Source: Streptomyces griseicoloratus
Lineage (GTDB): Bacteria; Actinomycetota; Actinomycetes; Streptomycetales; Streptomycetaceae
Length of the DNA: 64,000 nt
NCBI RefSeq assembly: GCF_014534645.1
Contig: NZ_JACVQF010000163.1
Span: 123,667-187,666, forward strand
Direction: 5' to 3'
Shown here: positions 8,231-16,409 of the stretch, piece after piece
Layout of the letters: every line of letters starts with the position of its first letter
How positions within the stretch are numbered: the stretch's first letter is position 1
Notes under the pieces: model-generated
The model's database searches: none
Told to the model about the DNA's origin: nothing
Seen by the model: the letters and a program-made list of their open reading frames with translations, nothing else
Translations under genes and position numbers: made by a program

Positions 8231-9958
8231 ATGAGTCGTACCAGAACCGCGATGCTCGCCGCCCTGGCGCTGGTCGCCGGAGCCTCCGGCACGGCGTTCG
8301 CCGTCCACTCGGCGGACACCGGCGCCGCGGCCGTCCCCTGTACCGTCGACTACAAGGTGCAGAACGACTGGGGCAGCGGCTTCACCGCCGCGGTCACGGT
8401 CACCAACAACGGCGCCGCCCGCTCCGGTTGGTCCCTCGCCTGGTCGTACGCCGGGAACCAGAAGGTCACCAGCGGCTGGAACGCGAAGGTCAGCCAGAGC
8501 GGCGCCGCCGTCACCGCGGCGAACGAGTCCTACAACGGGAACCTGTCCACGGGCGGTTCGGTGAGCTTCGGCTTCCAGGCCACCTACAGCGGCAGCAACG
8601 CGATCCCGGCCACCTTCACCCTCAACGGGGTGACCTGCAACGTCGACGACGGCGGCTCGACCGACCCCGACCCGACCGACCCGCCGGACCCCGGTGGCCC
8701 CTCCGGCCGGGTGGACAACCCCTACGCCGGCGCCAAGGTCTACGTGAACCCCGAGTGGTCCGCCAAGGCCGCCGCCGAACCCGGCGGCGACCGCATCGCC
8801 GACCAGCCCACCGGTGTGTGGCTCGACCGGATCGCCGCCATCAACGGCGTCAACGGCGGCATGGGACTGCGTGACCACCTCGACGCGGCACTGGAGCAGA
8901 AGGGCTCCGGCGAGCTGGTCGTCCAGCTCGTCATCTACAACCTGCCCGGACGGGACTGCTCGGCCCTCGCCTCCAACGGCGAGCTGGGCCCGACGGAGAT
9001 CGACCGGTACAAGACCGAGTACATCGACCCGATCGCCGCGATCCTCGCCGACCCGAAGTACGCCTCGCTGCGGATCGTCAACACCATCGAGATCGACTCG
9101 CTGCCCAACCTCGTCACCAACGCCGGCGGCCGTCCCACGGCCACCCCGCAGTGCGACACGATGAAGGCCAACGGCAACTACGTGAAGGGCGTCGGCTACG
9201 CCCTGAACAAGCTGGGCAACGTGGCCAACGTCTACAACTACGTCGACGCCGGCCACCACGGCTGGATCGGCTGGGACGACAACTTCGGCGCCAGCGCCGA
9301 CGTGATCAAGCAGGCCGCCACCGCCGAGGGTGCCACCGTCGACGACGTGCACGGCTTCATCACCAACACGGCCAACTACAGCGCCCTGAAGGAGAACAAC
9401 TTCACCATCGACGACTCCGTCAACGGCACGTCCGTACGGCAGTCCAAGTGGGTCGACTGGAACCGGTACGTGGACGAGCTGTCCTTCGCCCAGGCGTTCC
9501 GGAACGAGCTGGTCTCCAAGGGCTTCAACTCCGGCATCGGCATGCTGATCGACACCTCCCGCAACGGCTGGGGCGGCGCGGCCCGGCCCGCCGGTCCCGG
9601 ACCGCGGACCAGCGTCGACGCCTACGTCGACGGCGGACGCTACGACCGCCGCATCCACCCCGGCAACTGGTGCAACCAGTCCGGCGCCGGCCTCGGCGAG
9701 CGCCCGCAGGCCAACCCGGCCGCCGGGATCGACGCGTACGTGTGGATGAAGCCCCCGGGCGAGTCCGACGGCGCCAGCAAGGAGATCCCGAACAACGAGG
9801 GCAAGGGCTTCGACCGGATGTGCGACCCCACCTACGAGGGCAACGTGCGCAACGGCAACAACCCCTCGGGCGCGCTGGCGAACGCCCCGCTGTCCGGGCA
9901 CTGGTTCTCCGCGCAGTTCCAGGAGCTGATGAAGAACGCCTACCCGCCGCTGTCGTGA
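8231..9958 (+). CDS. Secreted GH6 cellulase (cellobiohydrolase type) with N-terminal CBM2
   Basis: A 575-residue exported enzyme: signal peptide (about 1-35), CBM2 (about 36-137, Cys37/Cys136), an Asp/Pro/Gly-rich linker (139-159) and a GH6 catalytic domain (160-575). The first GH6 signature is complete (VIYNLPGRDCSALASNG). The second reads NTIEIDSLPNLVTN, with Ile where many GH6 enzymes have Pro between Glu and Asp. The length and loop-rich sequence fit the exo-acting type that releases cellobiose from the non-reducing end, complementing the divergent GH48 enzyme. The ATG at 8231 follows a purine-rich stretch (GGAGAAAGAAAGAAGGAA). A CebR-like box upstream suggests joint cellobiose induction with GH48. 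Confidence 0.94.
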   Translation: MSRTRTAMLAALALVAGASGTAFAVHSADTGAAAVPCTVDYKVQNDWGSGFTAAVTVTNNGAARSGWSLAWSYAGNQKVTSGWNAKVSQSGAAVTAANESYNGNLSTGGSVSFGFQATYSGSNAIPATFTLNGVTCNVDDGGSTDPDPTDPPDPGGPSGRVDNPYAGAKVYVNPEWSAKAAAEPGGDRIADQPTGVWLDRIAAINGVNGGMGLRDHLDAALEQKGSGELVVQLVIYNLPGRDCSALASNGELGPTEIDRYKTEYIDPIAAILADPKYASLRIVNTIEIDSLPNLVTNAGGRPTATPQCDTMKANGNYVKGVGYALNKLGNVANVYNYVDAGHHGWIGWDDNFGASADVIKQAATAEGATVDDVHGFITNTANYSALKENNFTIDDSVNGTSVRQSKWVDWNRYVDELSFAQAFRNELVSKGFNSGIGMLIDTSRNGWGGAARPAGPGPRTSVDAYVDGGRYDRRIHPGNWCNQSGAGLGERPQANPAAGIDAYVWMKPPGESDGASKEIPNNEGKGFDRMCDPTYEGNVRNGNNPSGALANAPLSGHWFSAQFQELMKNAYPPLS

Positions 9959-9973
9959 CCGGGTGACGCCGTC

Positions 9974-10014
9974 GGGGCCCGGCCTTGCCGTGCGGGCCCC
10001 GGCGGATCGTTTTT
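9974..10014 (+). terminator. Terminator of the GH6 gene with T run
   Basis: GGGGCCCG (9974-9981) pairs with CGGGCCCC (9993-10000), followed by GGCGGATCG and five T residues (10010-10014). It is one of the few hairpins here with a T tract. Confidence 0.8.
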
Positions 10015-10019
10015 GCGAT

Positions 10020-10041
10020 TGCGGCAACAGAAGTTGTCGCA
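10020..10041. promoter_or_regulatory. 9-4-9 inverted repeat upstream of the His-rich methyltransferase gene
   Basis: TGCGGCAAC-N4-GTTGTCGCA has one mismatch in 9-bp arms and lies 53 bp before the ATG at 10094, a usual operator distance. The regulator is unknown. Confidence 0.5.
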
Positions 10042-10093
10042 GCGCGCGCGGTGGCCCACCCTGGGCGGCACACGGGAACGGGAGGCCACCACC

Positions 10094-10996
10094 ATGGCGC
10101 ACGCGCACCACCACGACCACCACGCCGACGACCACGCGCACCACCACGACCACACCGACCTCGACTGGGCCGCGATGGCCCCGCTGCTGGAGGCGCAGGC
10201 GGAGCTGTTCACACCGCTGTACGCGCAGGCGATGGCCTGGCTGGCGGCGGACGTGACCGATCCCGGGCTGATCGTCGACGCGGGCAGCGGACCCGGTGTC
10301 GTCTCGTGCCTGTTCGCCGACGCCTTCCCCGGTGCGCGGGTCGTCGCCGCCGACGGTGCCGGACCACTGCTGGAGCGGGCCCGCGACCGTGCCGCGCGGC
10401 TCGGTGTCGCCGACCGCTTCGGCACCCTCACCGGTGACCTGCCCGGCGTGCTGGGCGAGCTGGACTACCCGGCCGACCTGCTGTGGGCCAGCCAGAGCCT
10501 GCACCACCTCGGCGACCAGCGGGCGGCCCTCGCCGCGTTCGCGGGGCACCTCGCGCCCGGCGGCACGCTGGCGATCCTGGAGGGCGGGCTGCCCGCCCGC
10601 TTCCTGCCCCGGGACATCGGCATCGGACGCCCCGGGCTGCAGGCCAGGCTGCACGCGGTGGAGGAGGACGCGTTCACCGCGATGCGCGAGAGCCTGCCCG
10701 GATCGGTCGCCGAGACCGAGGACTGGCCGGCGCTGCTGACCGCCGCGGGGCTGAAGCACACCGGCACCCGCAGCTTCCTGCTGGACCTGCCCGCCCCCCT
10801 CCCGGACGAGGCCCGCGCCTATGTCGCCGCCTCCCTCTCGCGCCTGCGCGACCGGGTCGGCGACACCCTCGACCCGGTCGACCGCGCCACCCTGGACCGG
10901 CTCGTCGACCCCGACGACGAGGCGGGCGTCCACCACCGCCAGGACGTGTTCGTGCTGCTGGCCCACACGGTCTACACAGCCGTCCGTCCGGCCTGA
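10094..10996 (+). CDS. SAM-dependent methyltransferase with His-rich metal-binding N-terminus
   Basis: A 300-residue protein. Residues 1-22 contain 11 histidines with interspersed Asp (HAHHHDHHADDHAHHHDH), a likely Ni/Zn/Co-binding tail. A class I methyltransferase core follows: motif I LIVDAGSGPGVVSCLFAD, acidic residue in VVAADGAGP, and SQSLHHLGDQRAAL with LAPGGTLAILEGG. The ATG at 10094 has GGAGG at 10081. The substrate is unknown. A metal-linked role (metallophore, or metal-dependent regulation) is inferred from the tail and from the inverted repeat in front; neither is proven. It is convergent with the aldo/keto reductase gene across a terminator. Confidence 0.82.
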   Translation: MAHAHHHDHHADDHAHHHDHTDLDWAAMAPLLEAQAELFTPLYAQAMAWLAADVTDPGLIVDAGSGPGVVSCLFADAFPGARVVAADGAGPLLERARDRAARLGVADRFGTLTGDLPGVLGELDYPADLLWASQSLHHLGDQRAALAAFAGHLAPGGTLAILEGGLPARFLPRDIGIGRPGLQARLHAVEEDAFTAMRESLPGSVAETEDWPALLTAAGLKHTGTRSFLLDLPAPLPDEARAYVAASLSRLRDRVGDTLDPVDRATLDRLVDPDDEAGVHHRQDVFVLLAHTVYTAVRPA

Positions 10997-11020
10997 CGGG
11001 GGCGCCGCCCCCGGACGCGC

Positions 11021-11050
11021 GGAAGGGCCCGGACGAAACCGGGCCCCTCC
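11021..11050. terminator. Bidirectional hairpin terminator
   Basis: GGAAGGGCCCGG (11021-11032) and CCGGGCCCCTCC (11039-11050) pair with one mismatch around an ACGAAA loop, between convergent genes. Confidence 0.75.
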
Positions 11051-11086
11051 GTGCGCGGGCTCCTGGCCGGGTGGTGCCTGCGGTGC

Positions 11087-11923
11087 TCAGCCCATGTCGA
11101 ACGTCGCCGGGTCCGGGCCCAGGCGCCGGTCCTCGTTCAGCGCGCTGATCGCCGCGAGGTCCTCGGTGTCCAGCGTGAAGCCGAAGACGTCGATGTTCTC
11201 CGCGATGCGGGACGGCGTCACGGACTTCGGGATCACGATGTTGCCGAGCTGGAGGTGCCAGCGCAGGACGACCTGGGCCGGGGTGCGGCCGTGCTTCTGG
11301 GCGATGGCCACGATCGCCGGCACCTCCAGCAGGCCCTTGCCCTGGCCGAGCGGGGACCACGCCTCGGTGGCGATGCCCTGCTGTGCGTGGTACTCGCGGG
11401 CGGCGTGCTGCTGAAGGTGCGGGTGCAGCTCGATCTGGTTGACGGCCGGGACGACCGACGTCTCGCCGATCAGCCGCTCCAGGTGCTCCGGCAGGAAGTT
11501 GGACACGCCGATGGCACGGACGCGGCCCTCGGCGTGCAGCTTCTCGAACGCCTTGTACGTGTCGACGTAGCGGCCCCGCGACGGCAGGGGCCAGTGGATC
11601 AGGTACAGGTCCACGTACTCCAGGCCGAGCTTGGCGAGCGAGGTGTCGAAGGCGCGCAGCGTGGCGTCGTAACCCTGGTCGCTGTTCCACAGCTTCGTGG
11701 TGACGAAGAGGTCCGCACGCGGGATGCCGGAGGCGGCGAGGGCCTTGCCGGTGCCCTCCTCGTTGCCGTAGATCGCCGCTGTGTCGATGCTGCGGTACCC
11801 GGCCTCCAGCGCCGTCGCGACGGCCGTCTCGGCCTCGTCGTCGGGCACCTGCCAGACGCCGAAGCCCAGCTGGGGCATCTCGACGCCGTTGTTCAGGGTG
11901 ATCGGGGGGACCTTGCTGCTCAC
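11087..11923 (-). CDS. Aldo/keto reductase (2,5-diketo-gluconate reductase type)
   Basis: A 278-residue NADPH-dependent AKR. The catalytic tetrad is visible: Asp and Tyr in SIDTAAIYGNEEGTGKAL, Lys in VTTKLWNSDQG, and His in YLIHWPLPSRG. GVSNF, NQIELHP and the NADPH site IPKSVTPSRIAEN follow in the usual order. The closest described types are AKR5 enzymes acting on 2,5-diketo-D-gluconate and methylglyoxal-like carbonyls; the true substrate is not known. It is a single gene downstream of, and on the same strand as, the acyl-CoA ligase. Confidence 0.92.
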   Translation of the reverse strand: MSSKVPPITLNNGVEMPQLGFGVWQVPDDEAETAVATALEAGYRSIDTAAIYGNEEGTGKALAASGIPRADLFVTTKLWNSDQGYDATLRAFDTSLAKLGLEYVDLYLIHWPLPSRGRYVDTYKAFEKLHAEGRVRAIGVSNFLPEHLERLIGETSVVPAVNQIELHPHLQQHAAREYHAQQGIATEAWSPLGQGKGLLEVPAIVAIAQKHGRTPAQVVLRWHLQLGNIVIPKSVTPSRIAENIDVFGFTLDTEDLAAISALNEDRRLGPDPATFDMG

Positions 11924-12006
11924 GAGCTCTTGATCCTTCGGTTGTGGTCAGGTGGTGCTCCCATGGTCAACGATCACGGGCCGCGATGCATTCCTGACCG
12001 GCGAAG

Positions 12007-13833
12007 TCATGCTCTGTACAGTGCCTCGACCTCGTCGGCGTAGGCCTTCTCGATGGCCCGGCGCTTCAGCTTCAGGGACGGGGTCAGCAGCCCGTGCTCC
12101 TCGGTGAAGGGCTGGGCGAGGATGCGGAAGGTGCGGATGGACTCGGCCTGCGAGACCAGCGTGTTCGCCGCGACGACCGCCCGCCGCACCTCGGTCTCCA
12201 GGTCGGCGTCGTGCACCAGGTCGGCCGGTGACATCCGGGGCTTGTTGCGCATCGTCAGCCAGTGGTCGACCGCCTCCTGGTCGAGGGTGACGAGGGCCGC
12301 GACGTACGGCCGGTCGTTGCCCACCACGATGCACTGGTTGACCAGCGGATGGTCCCGCACCCGCTCCTCCAGTACACCGGGCGAGACGCTCTTGCCGCCG
12401 GAGGTCACCAGGATCTCCTTCTTGCGGCCGGTGATGGTGAGGTAGCCGTCCTCGTCCAGCGCGCCCAGGTCGCCGGTGGCCAGCCAGCCGTCGTGCAGGG
12501 CCTCGTCGGTGGCCTTGGGGTTGTTGAGGTAGCCCTGGAAGACGTTGTCGCCGCGCAGCCAGATCTCGCCGTCGTCCGCGATGTGCACGGTGACGCCGGG
12601 GACGGGACGGCCGACGGTGCCGTAACGGGTGCGCTCGGGGGGGTTGGCGGTGGCCGCCGCCGTGGACTCGGTCAGGCCGTAGCCCTCGTAGATCTGCACG
12701 CCCGCGCCGGCGAAGAACAGCCCGAGCCGCCGGTCCATCGCCGAGCCGCCGGACATGGCGTTGCGGATGCGTCCGCCCATCGCGGCCCGCACCTTGCCGT
12801 AGACGAGCTTGTCGAAGAGCTGGTGCTGCATGCGCAGGCCCGCCGAGGGACCCGGGCCGATGCCCCAGGCCTTCGCCTCGACCGCCTCCGCGTACTTCAC
12901 CGCCACGTCGACGGCCTTCTCGAAGGGACCGGCCTTCCCCTCCTTCTCGGCCTTGCGCCGGGCCGCGTTGAACACCTTCTCGAAGATGTACGGCACGGCC
13001 AGGATGAAGGTCGGCCGGAACGCGGCCAGGTCGGGCAGCAGCGCGGCGGCGTTGAGCTGCGGCTGGTGGCCGAAGCGGACCCGGCCGCGGATCGCCGCGA
13101 CCTCCACCATCCGTCCGAAGACATGGGCGAGCGGCAGGAACAGCAGCGTCGCCGCCTCGTCGCCCTTCTTGGAGTGGAACACCGGCTCCCAGCGCTCGAT
13201 GACGGTGTCCGCCTCGTACATGAAGTTGCCGTGCGAGATGACGCAGCCCTTGGGGCGGCCCGTGGTGCCCGAGGTGTAGATGACGGTGGCGACCGAGTCC
13301 GGTGTGACCGCCTTGCGGTGCCGGTGCACCACCTCGTCGTCGAGGTGGGCGCCGGCCTCGTAGAGTTCCTGGACGGCCCTCGCGTCGAGCTGCCACAGCC
13401 GGCGCAGGTGCGGCAGCCGGCCGATCACGGTGGCGATCGTCATCGCGTGGTCCTCGTGCTCCACGATCGCGGCGGTGACCTCGGCGTCGTACAGCATCCA
13501 GAAGCACTGCTCGGCCGAGGAGGTCGGGTAGACGGGCACCACCTGGGCGCCGATCGTCCACAGGGCGAAGTCGAAGAGCGTCCACTCGTAGCGGGTCCGG
13601 GACATGATCGCGACCCGGTCGCCGAAGCGGACGCCCTGGGCGAGCAGGCCCTTGGCGAGGGCCAGGACCTCGTCGCGGAACGCGCCGGCGGTGACGTCCC
13701 GCCACCGTCCGGTCTCGTCCTTGCGGCCCAGTGCGATGTGCTGCGGATCCTCCCGGGCATGCCGGAAGACCACGTCGGCCAGACCGCCCACCGGTGGTGG
13801 CAACGCCGACGGAGGGCTCGTGAACTCGCGCAA
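12007..13833 (-). CDS. Long-chain acyl-CoA synthetase (AMP-forming, FadD15-like)
   Basis: A 608-residue ANL-superfamily ligase that activates fatty acids with ATP and CoA. Visible motifs: the P-loop TVIYTSGTTGRPKGCVISHG, the A5 motif YEGYGLTESTA, ATGDLGALDEDGYLTITGRKK and the C-terminal VTSGGKSVSPGVLEE. The C-terminal Lys region ends LKLKRRAIEKAYADEVEALY. The preferred start is a TTG at 13833 (LREFTSPPSALPPPVGGLAD) behind GGGGAG with 6-nt spacing, since related proteins begin at this REF segment. The frame is open upstream to an ATG at 13932, which would add 33 atypical residues. It is transcribed toward the aldo/keto reductase gene. Confidence 0.9.
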   Translation of the reverse strand: MREFTSPPSALPPPVGGLADVVFRHAREDPQHIALGRKDETGRWRDVTAGAFRDEVLALAKGLLAQGVRFGDRVAIMSRTRYEWTLFDFALWTIGAQVVPVYPTSSAEQCFWMLYDAEVTAAIVEHEDHAMTIATVIGRLPHLRRLWQLDARAVQELYEAGAHLDDEVVHRHRKAVTPDSVATVIYTSGTTGRPKGCVISHGNFMYEADTVIERWEPVFHSKKGDEAATLLFLPLAHVFGRMVEVAAIRGRVRFGHQPQLNAAALLPDLAAFRPTFILAVPYIFEKVFNAARRKAEKEGKAGPFEKAVDVAVKYAEAVEAKAWGIGPGPSAGLRMQHQLFDKLVYGKVRAAMGGRIRNAMSGGSAMDRRLGLFFAGAGVQIYEGYGLTESTAAATANPPERTRYGTVGRPVPGVTVHIADDGEIWLRGDNVFQGYLNNPKATDEALHDGWLATGDLGALDEDGYLTITGRKKEILVTSGGKSVSPGVLEERVRDHPLVNQCIVVGNDRPYVAALVTLDQEAVDHWLTMRNKPRMSPADLVHDADLETEVRRAVVAANTLVSQAESIRTFRILAQPFTEEHGLLTPSLKLKRRAIEKAYADEVEALYRA

Positions 13834-14310
13834 ACCCCGCTCCCCGCTCCTGGTGACGCCCCTCACAGCGCGGTGAAAGCTACCCCACGCCGGGCGGGCA
13901 CGGGAGGGGCGCGAGAATCGAACGGGGCTCATGTCCGCGCTGGTCAGCGCCGGAAAATGCGCTCACATGGGGAAGGGTCGGACAGATTCCTGACGGTTGA
14001 GTAAGTTTCGGTGCCGTAATCTCCACCGAATCTGTACGACCCGCTTACCCCCGGCAGGGGTGCTCGCGGCCGCCCTCACCCCCTTCAGCGCGAGCACCGC
14101 GGATTCCGTCACACCCGCCTCCCGTCCGGGCCCTTCGGCGTGGATCATCACGGCGCCGCGGACCCTGGCGCGCGCGTCTGCCGCGTCGTCGTCGGTGGCC
14201 GGCTCCCCCGCGCTCGGCTCGGCTCGCGCGGGACCCGTTTCAACGGCACCGCACCTCAGGGCCGGCCTGACCGGAACGGCAGGCGTCGGCGCCGGTCGGG
14301 CCGCTCCCGG
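13834..14310. promoter_or_regulatory. 477-bp gap upstream of the acyl-CoA ligase gene, with a nested inverted repeat
   Basis: No convincing gene is seen here. It holds a nested inverted repeat: ACAGATTC (13982-13989) against GAATCTGT (14027-14034), and inside it TTCGGTG (14007-14013) against CACCGAA (14024-14030). The two inner arms share the 3' strand, so alternative foldings or two overlapping operator dyads are possible. It probably contains the acyl-CoA ligase promoter. Confidence 0.45.
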
Positions 14311-15192
14311 CTATCCGAGGCCCGCGCGCCGGGGCCGGTGCAGCCGGTCGCCGCCGGCCAGGATCGCGGCCGCGAGCGCGTCCGCCGCTTCCTGCGCGGA
14401 CGTACGGCGGCGGCCGTGGACCAGCACGAAGTCGACCGCGCCGAGCTCCGGCAGGCCGGCCCGCTCCGGCACCCGCACCAGGCCGGGCGGGATCAGTCCC
14501 CGGGAGTGCGCCATCACGCCGAGGCCCGCGCGGGCGGCGGCGATCAGGCCGTTGAGGCTGCCGCTGGTGCACGCGATGCGCCACTCGCGGCCCTGCCGCT
14601 GCAGCGCGTCCAGCGCCAGCGCCCGGGTGATGCCCGGCGGCGGATAGACGATGAGCGGCACCGGACGGTCCGGATCCAGCCGCAGCCGCTCCGCGCCGAT
14701 CCACACCAGCCGGTCGCGCCGGACCGGCTCGCCCTGCGGGTCCTCGGGGCGGCGCTTGGCCAGCACCAGGTCCAGCTTCCCGGCGGCCAGCTGCTCGTGC
14801 AGCGTGCCCGACAGCTCCACCGTCAGTTCCAGGTCGACCTCGGGATGGTCGTGCCGGAAGCCCTCCAGGATCTCGGGCAGGCGGGTCAGCACGAAGTCCT
14901 CGGACGCCCCGAACCGCAGCCGTCCGCGCAGCCGCGTGCCGGTGAAGAAGGCCGTGGCCTGCTCGTGCACCTCCAGGATCCGGCGGGCGAAGCCCAGCAT
15001 CGCCTCGCCGTCCTCGGTCAGCTCCACCGAATGGGTGTCCCGGGTGAACAGCAGCCGGCCGGTGGCGTCCTCCAGGCGCCGCACGTGCTGGCTCACCGTC
15101 GACTGGCGCAGCCCGAGCCGGTGTGCGGCCTGCGTGAAGCTCAGCGTCTGGGCCACGGAGAGGAAGGAGCGCAGATGCGAGGGGTCGTACAC
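14311..15192 (-). CDS. LysR-family transcriptional regulator
   Basis: A 293-residue regulator with an N-terminal winged helix (residues 5-65; QAAHRLGLRQSTVSQHVRRL is the recognition segment) and a type 2 periplasmic-binding-like effector domain from about 90 (LRGRLRFGASEDFVLTRLPE). It is divergent from the bile-acid-symporter-type gene, the classical LysR arrangement, so that transporter is its likely target. It starts at a GTG at 15192 with no well-spaced ribosome site; a TAACCT-like -10 close upstream suggests a very short or leaderless mRNA. An ATC-N9-GAT site lies directly in front. Confidence 0.92.
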   Translation of the reverse strand: MYDPSHLRSFLSVAQTLSFTQAAHRLGLRQSTVSQHVRRLEDATGRLLFTRDTHSVELTEDGEAMLGFARRILEVHEQATAFFTGTRLRGRLRFGASEDFVLTRLPEILEGFRHDHPEVDLELTVELSGTLHEQLAAGKLDLVLAKRRPEDPQGEPVRRDRLVWIGAERLRLDPDRPVPLIVYPPPGITRALALDALQRQGREWRIACTSGSLNGLIAAARAGLGVMAHSRGLIPPGLVRVPERAGLPELGAVDFVLVHGRRRTSAQEAADALAAAILAGGDRLHRPRRAGLG

Positions 15193-15203
15193 GGTCCCAG
15201 GTT

Positions 15204-15218
15204 ATCGCGACACGTGAT
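15204..15218. promoter_or_regulatory. LysR-type box (ATC-N9-GAT)
   Basis: ATCGCGACACGTGAT has the ATC-N9-GAT form described for LysR regulators and lies in the divergent gap, 12 bp from the LysR start. It is the obvious candidate for autoregulation and control of the symporter gene. Confidence 0.55.
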
Positions 15219-15337
15219 GACAGTGAGAGCGGTGTACGGGATTCCCGATCGAATGAGGCGGGAGCACGATGGAGAGGGGACCCACGGCCCCCGCACCGCA
15301 CGAACGAGTCCCCGAGCGAACGAGCAAGTGGAGCACT

Positions 15338-16378
15338 GTGAGACCCCTGCGATGGCCGCGCCGGCTGCCGGTCGACCCGTACATCCTGCTGCTGCTCGGG
15401 ACGGTGGGCCTCGCGGCACTGCTGCCGGCGCGCGGCACCGGCGCGGACGTCGCCTCCGGTGCCTCCACGGCCGCGATCGCGTTCCTCTTCTTCCTCTACG
15501 GCGCCCGGCTCTCCACCCGTGAGGCGCTGGACGGGCTGAAGCACTGGCGGCTCCACGTCACCGTGCTGGCCTGCACCTTCGTCGTGTTCCCGGTGCTGGG
15601 CCTCGCGGCCCGGGGACTCGTCCCGGTGTTCCTGACCCATCCCCTCTACCAGGGCCTGCTCTTCCTGACGCTGGTGCCGTCGACCATCCAGTCGTCGATC
15701 GCCTTCACCTCCATCGCCCGCGGCAACGTGCCCGCCGCTATCTGCGCGGGCTCCTTCTCCTCGCTGGTGGGCATCGTCGTCACACCGCTCCTGGCCGCCG
15801 CCCTGCTCGGCGGCAGCGGCGGCGGGTTCTCCGCCGACTCGCTGCTGAAGATCGTGCTGCAGCTGCTGGTGCCGTTCGCCGCCGGGCAGGTGCTGCGCCG
15901 CGGGATCGCGGGCTTCGTCGCCCGGCACAAGAAGGTCCTCGGGCTCGTCGACCGCGGCTCGATCCTCCTGGTCGTCTACACCGCGTTCAGCGAGGGCATG
16001 GTCCAGGGCATCTGGCACCAGGTGAGCCCCGTCCGGCTGGCCGGCCTGCTGGCCGTGGAGGCCGTGCTGCTCGCCGTGATGCTGCTGCTGACCTGGTACG
16101 GCGCCAAGGCGCTGCGCTTCGGCCGGGCGGACCGGATCGCGATCCAGTTCGCGGGCTCGAAGAAGTCCCTCGCCTCCGGGCTGCCCATGGCGAGCGTCCT
16201 GTTCGGCGCCCACGCCTCGCTGGCCGTGCTGCCCCTGATGCTCTTCCACCAGATGCAGCTGATGGTGTGCGCGGTCATCGCCAGGCGCCGCTCCCACGAC
16301 GCCCCCGAGGACGCCGGCCCCGGGGAGCCGGCCGCGCCGCCACGGACGGCGGTCGGCACCGGACCGCGCACCGGCTGA
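15338..16378 (+). CDS. Bile acid:sodium symporter family transporter (YfeH/SBF-like)
   Basis: A protein of about 346 residues with roughly nine to ten hydrophobic membrane segments, for example YILLLLGTVGLAALLPA, AIAFLFFLYGARL, LHVTVLACTFVVFPVLG and LVVYTAFSEGMVQG. The motifs GLLFLTLVPSTIQSSIAFTS and FAGSKKSLASGLPMASVLF mark the SBF-like (PF13593) group. The substrate is probably an organic anion; bile acid itself is unlikely. A GTG at 15338 after GGAG is the chosen start; an in-frame ATG at 15269 behind GGGAG remains possible. It is divergent from the LysR gene and convergent with the sialidase gene. Confidence 0.88.
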   Translation: MRPLRWPRRLPVDPYILLLLGTVGLAALLPARGTGADVASGASTAAIAFLFFLYGARLSTREALDGLKHWRLHVTVLACTFVVFPVLGLAARGLVPVFLTHPLYQGLLFLTLVPSTIQSSIAFTSIARGNVPAAICAGSFSSLVGIVVTPLLAAALLGGSGGGFSADSLLKIVLQLLVPFAAGQVLRRGIAGFVARHKKVLGLVDRGSILLVVYTAFSEGMVQGIWHQVSPVRLAGLLAVEAVLLAVMLLLTWYGAKALRFGRADRIAIQFAGSKKSLASGLPMASVLFGAHASLAVLPLMLFHQMQLMVCAVIARRRSHDAPEDAGPGEPAAPPRTAVGTGPRTG

Positions 16379-16409
16379 CAGGCGCCGCGGCGAAGGACGC
16401 CCGGGCACG

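Noticed and set aside
7949-10966. A 1005-codon minus-strand frame across the GH6 and methyltransferase genes
   Set aside because: Antisense shadow without motifs; it crosses two genes and a terminator.
13997-14647. A 216-codon plus-strand frame between the acyl-CoA ligase and LysR genes
   Set aside because: It overlaps the LysR gene antisense, is Ala/Arg/Ser/Pro-rich and shows no domain.
16379-16409. Possible terminator between the symporter and sialidase genes
   Set aside because: Only short GGCGCC-type self-complementary words are present; no stem convincing enough to list.
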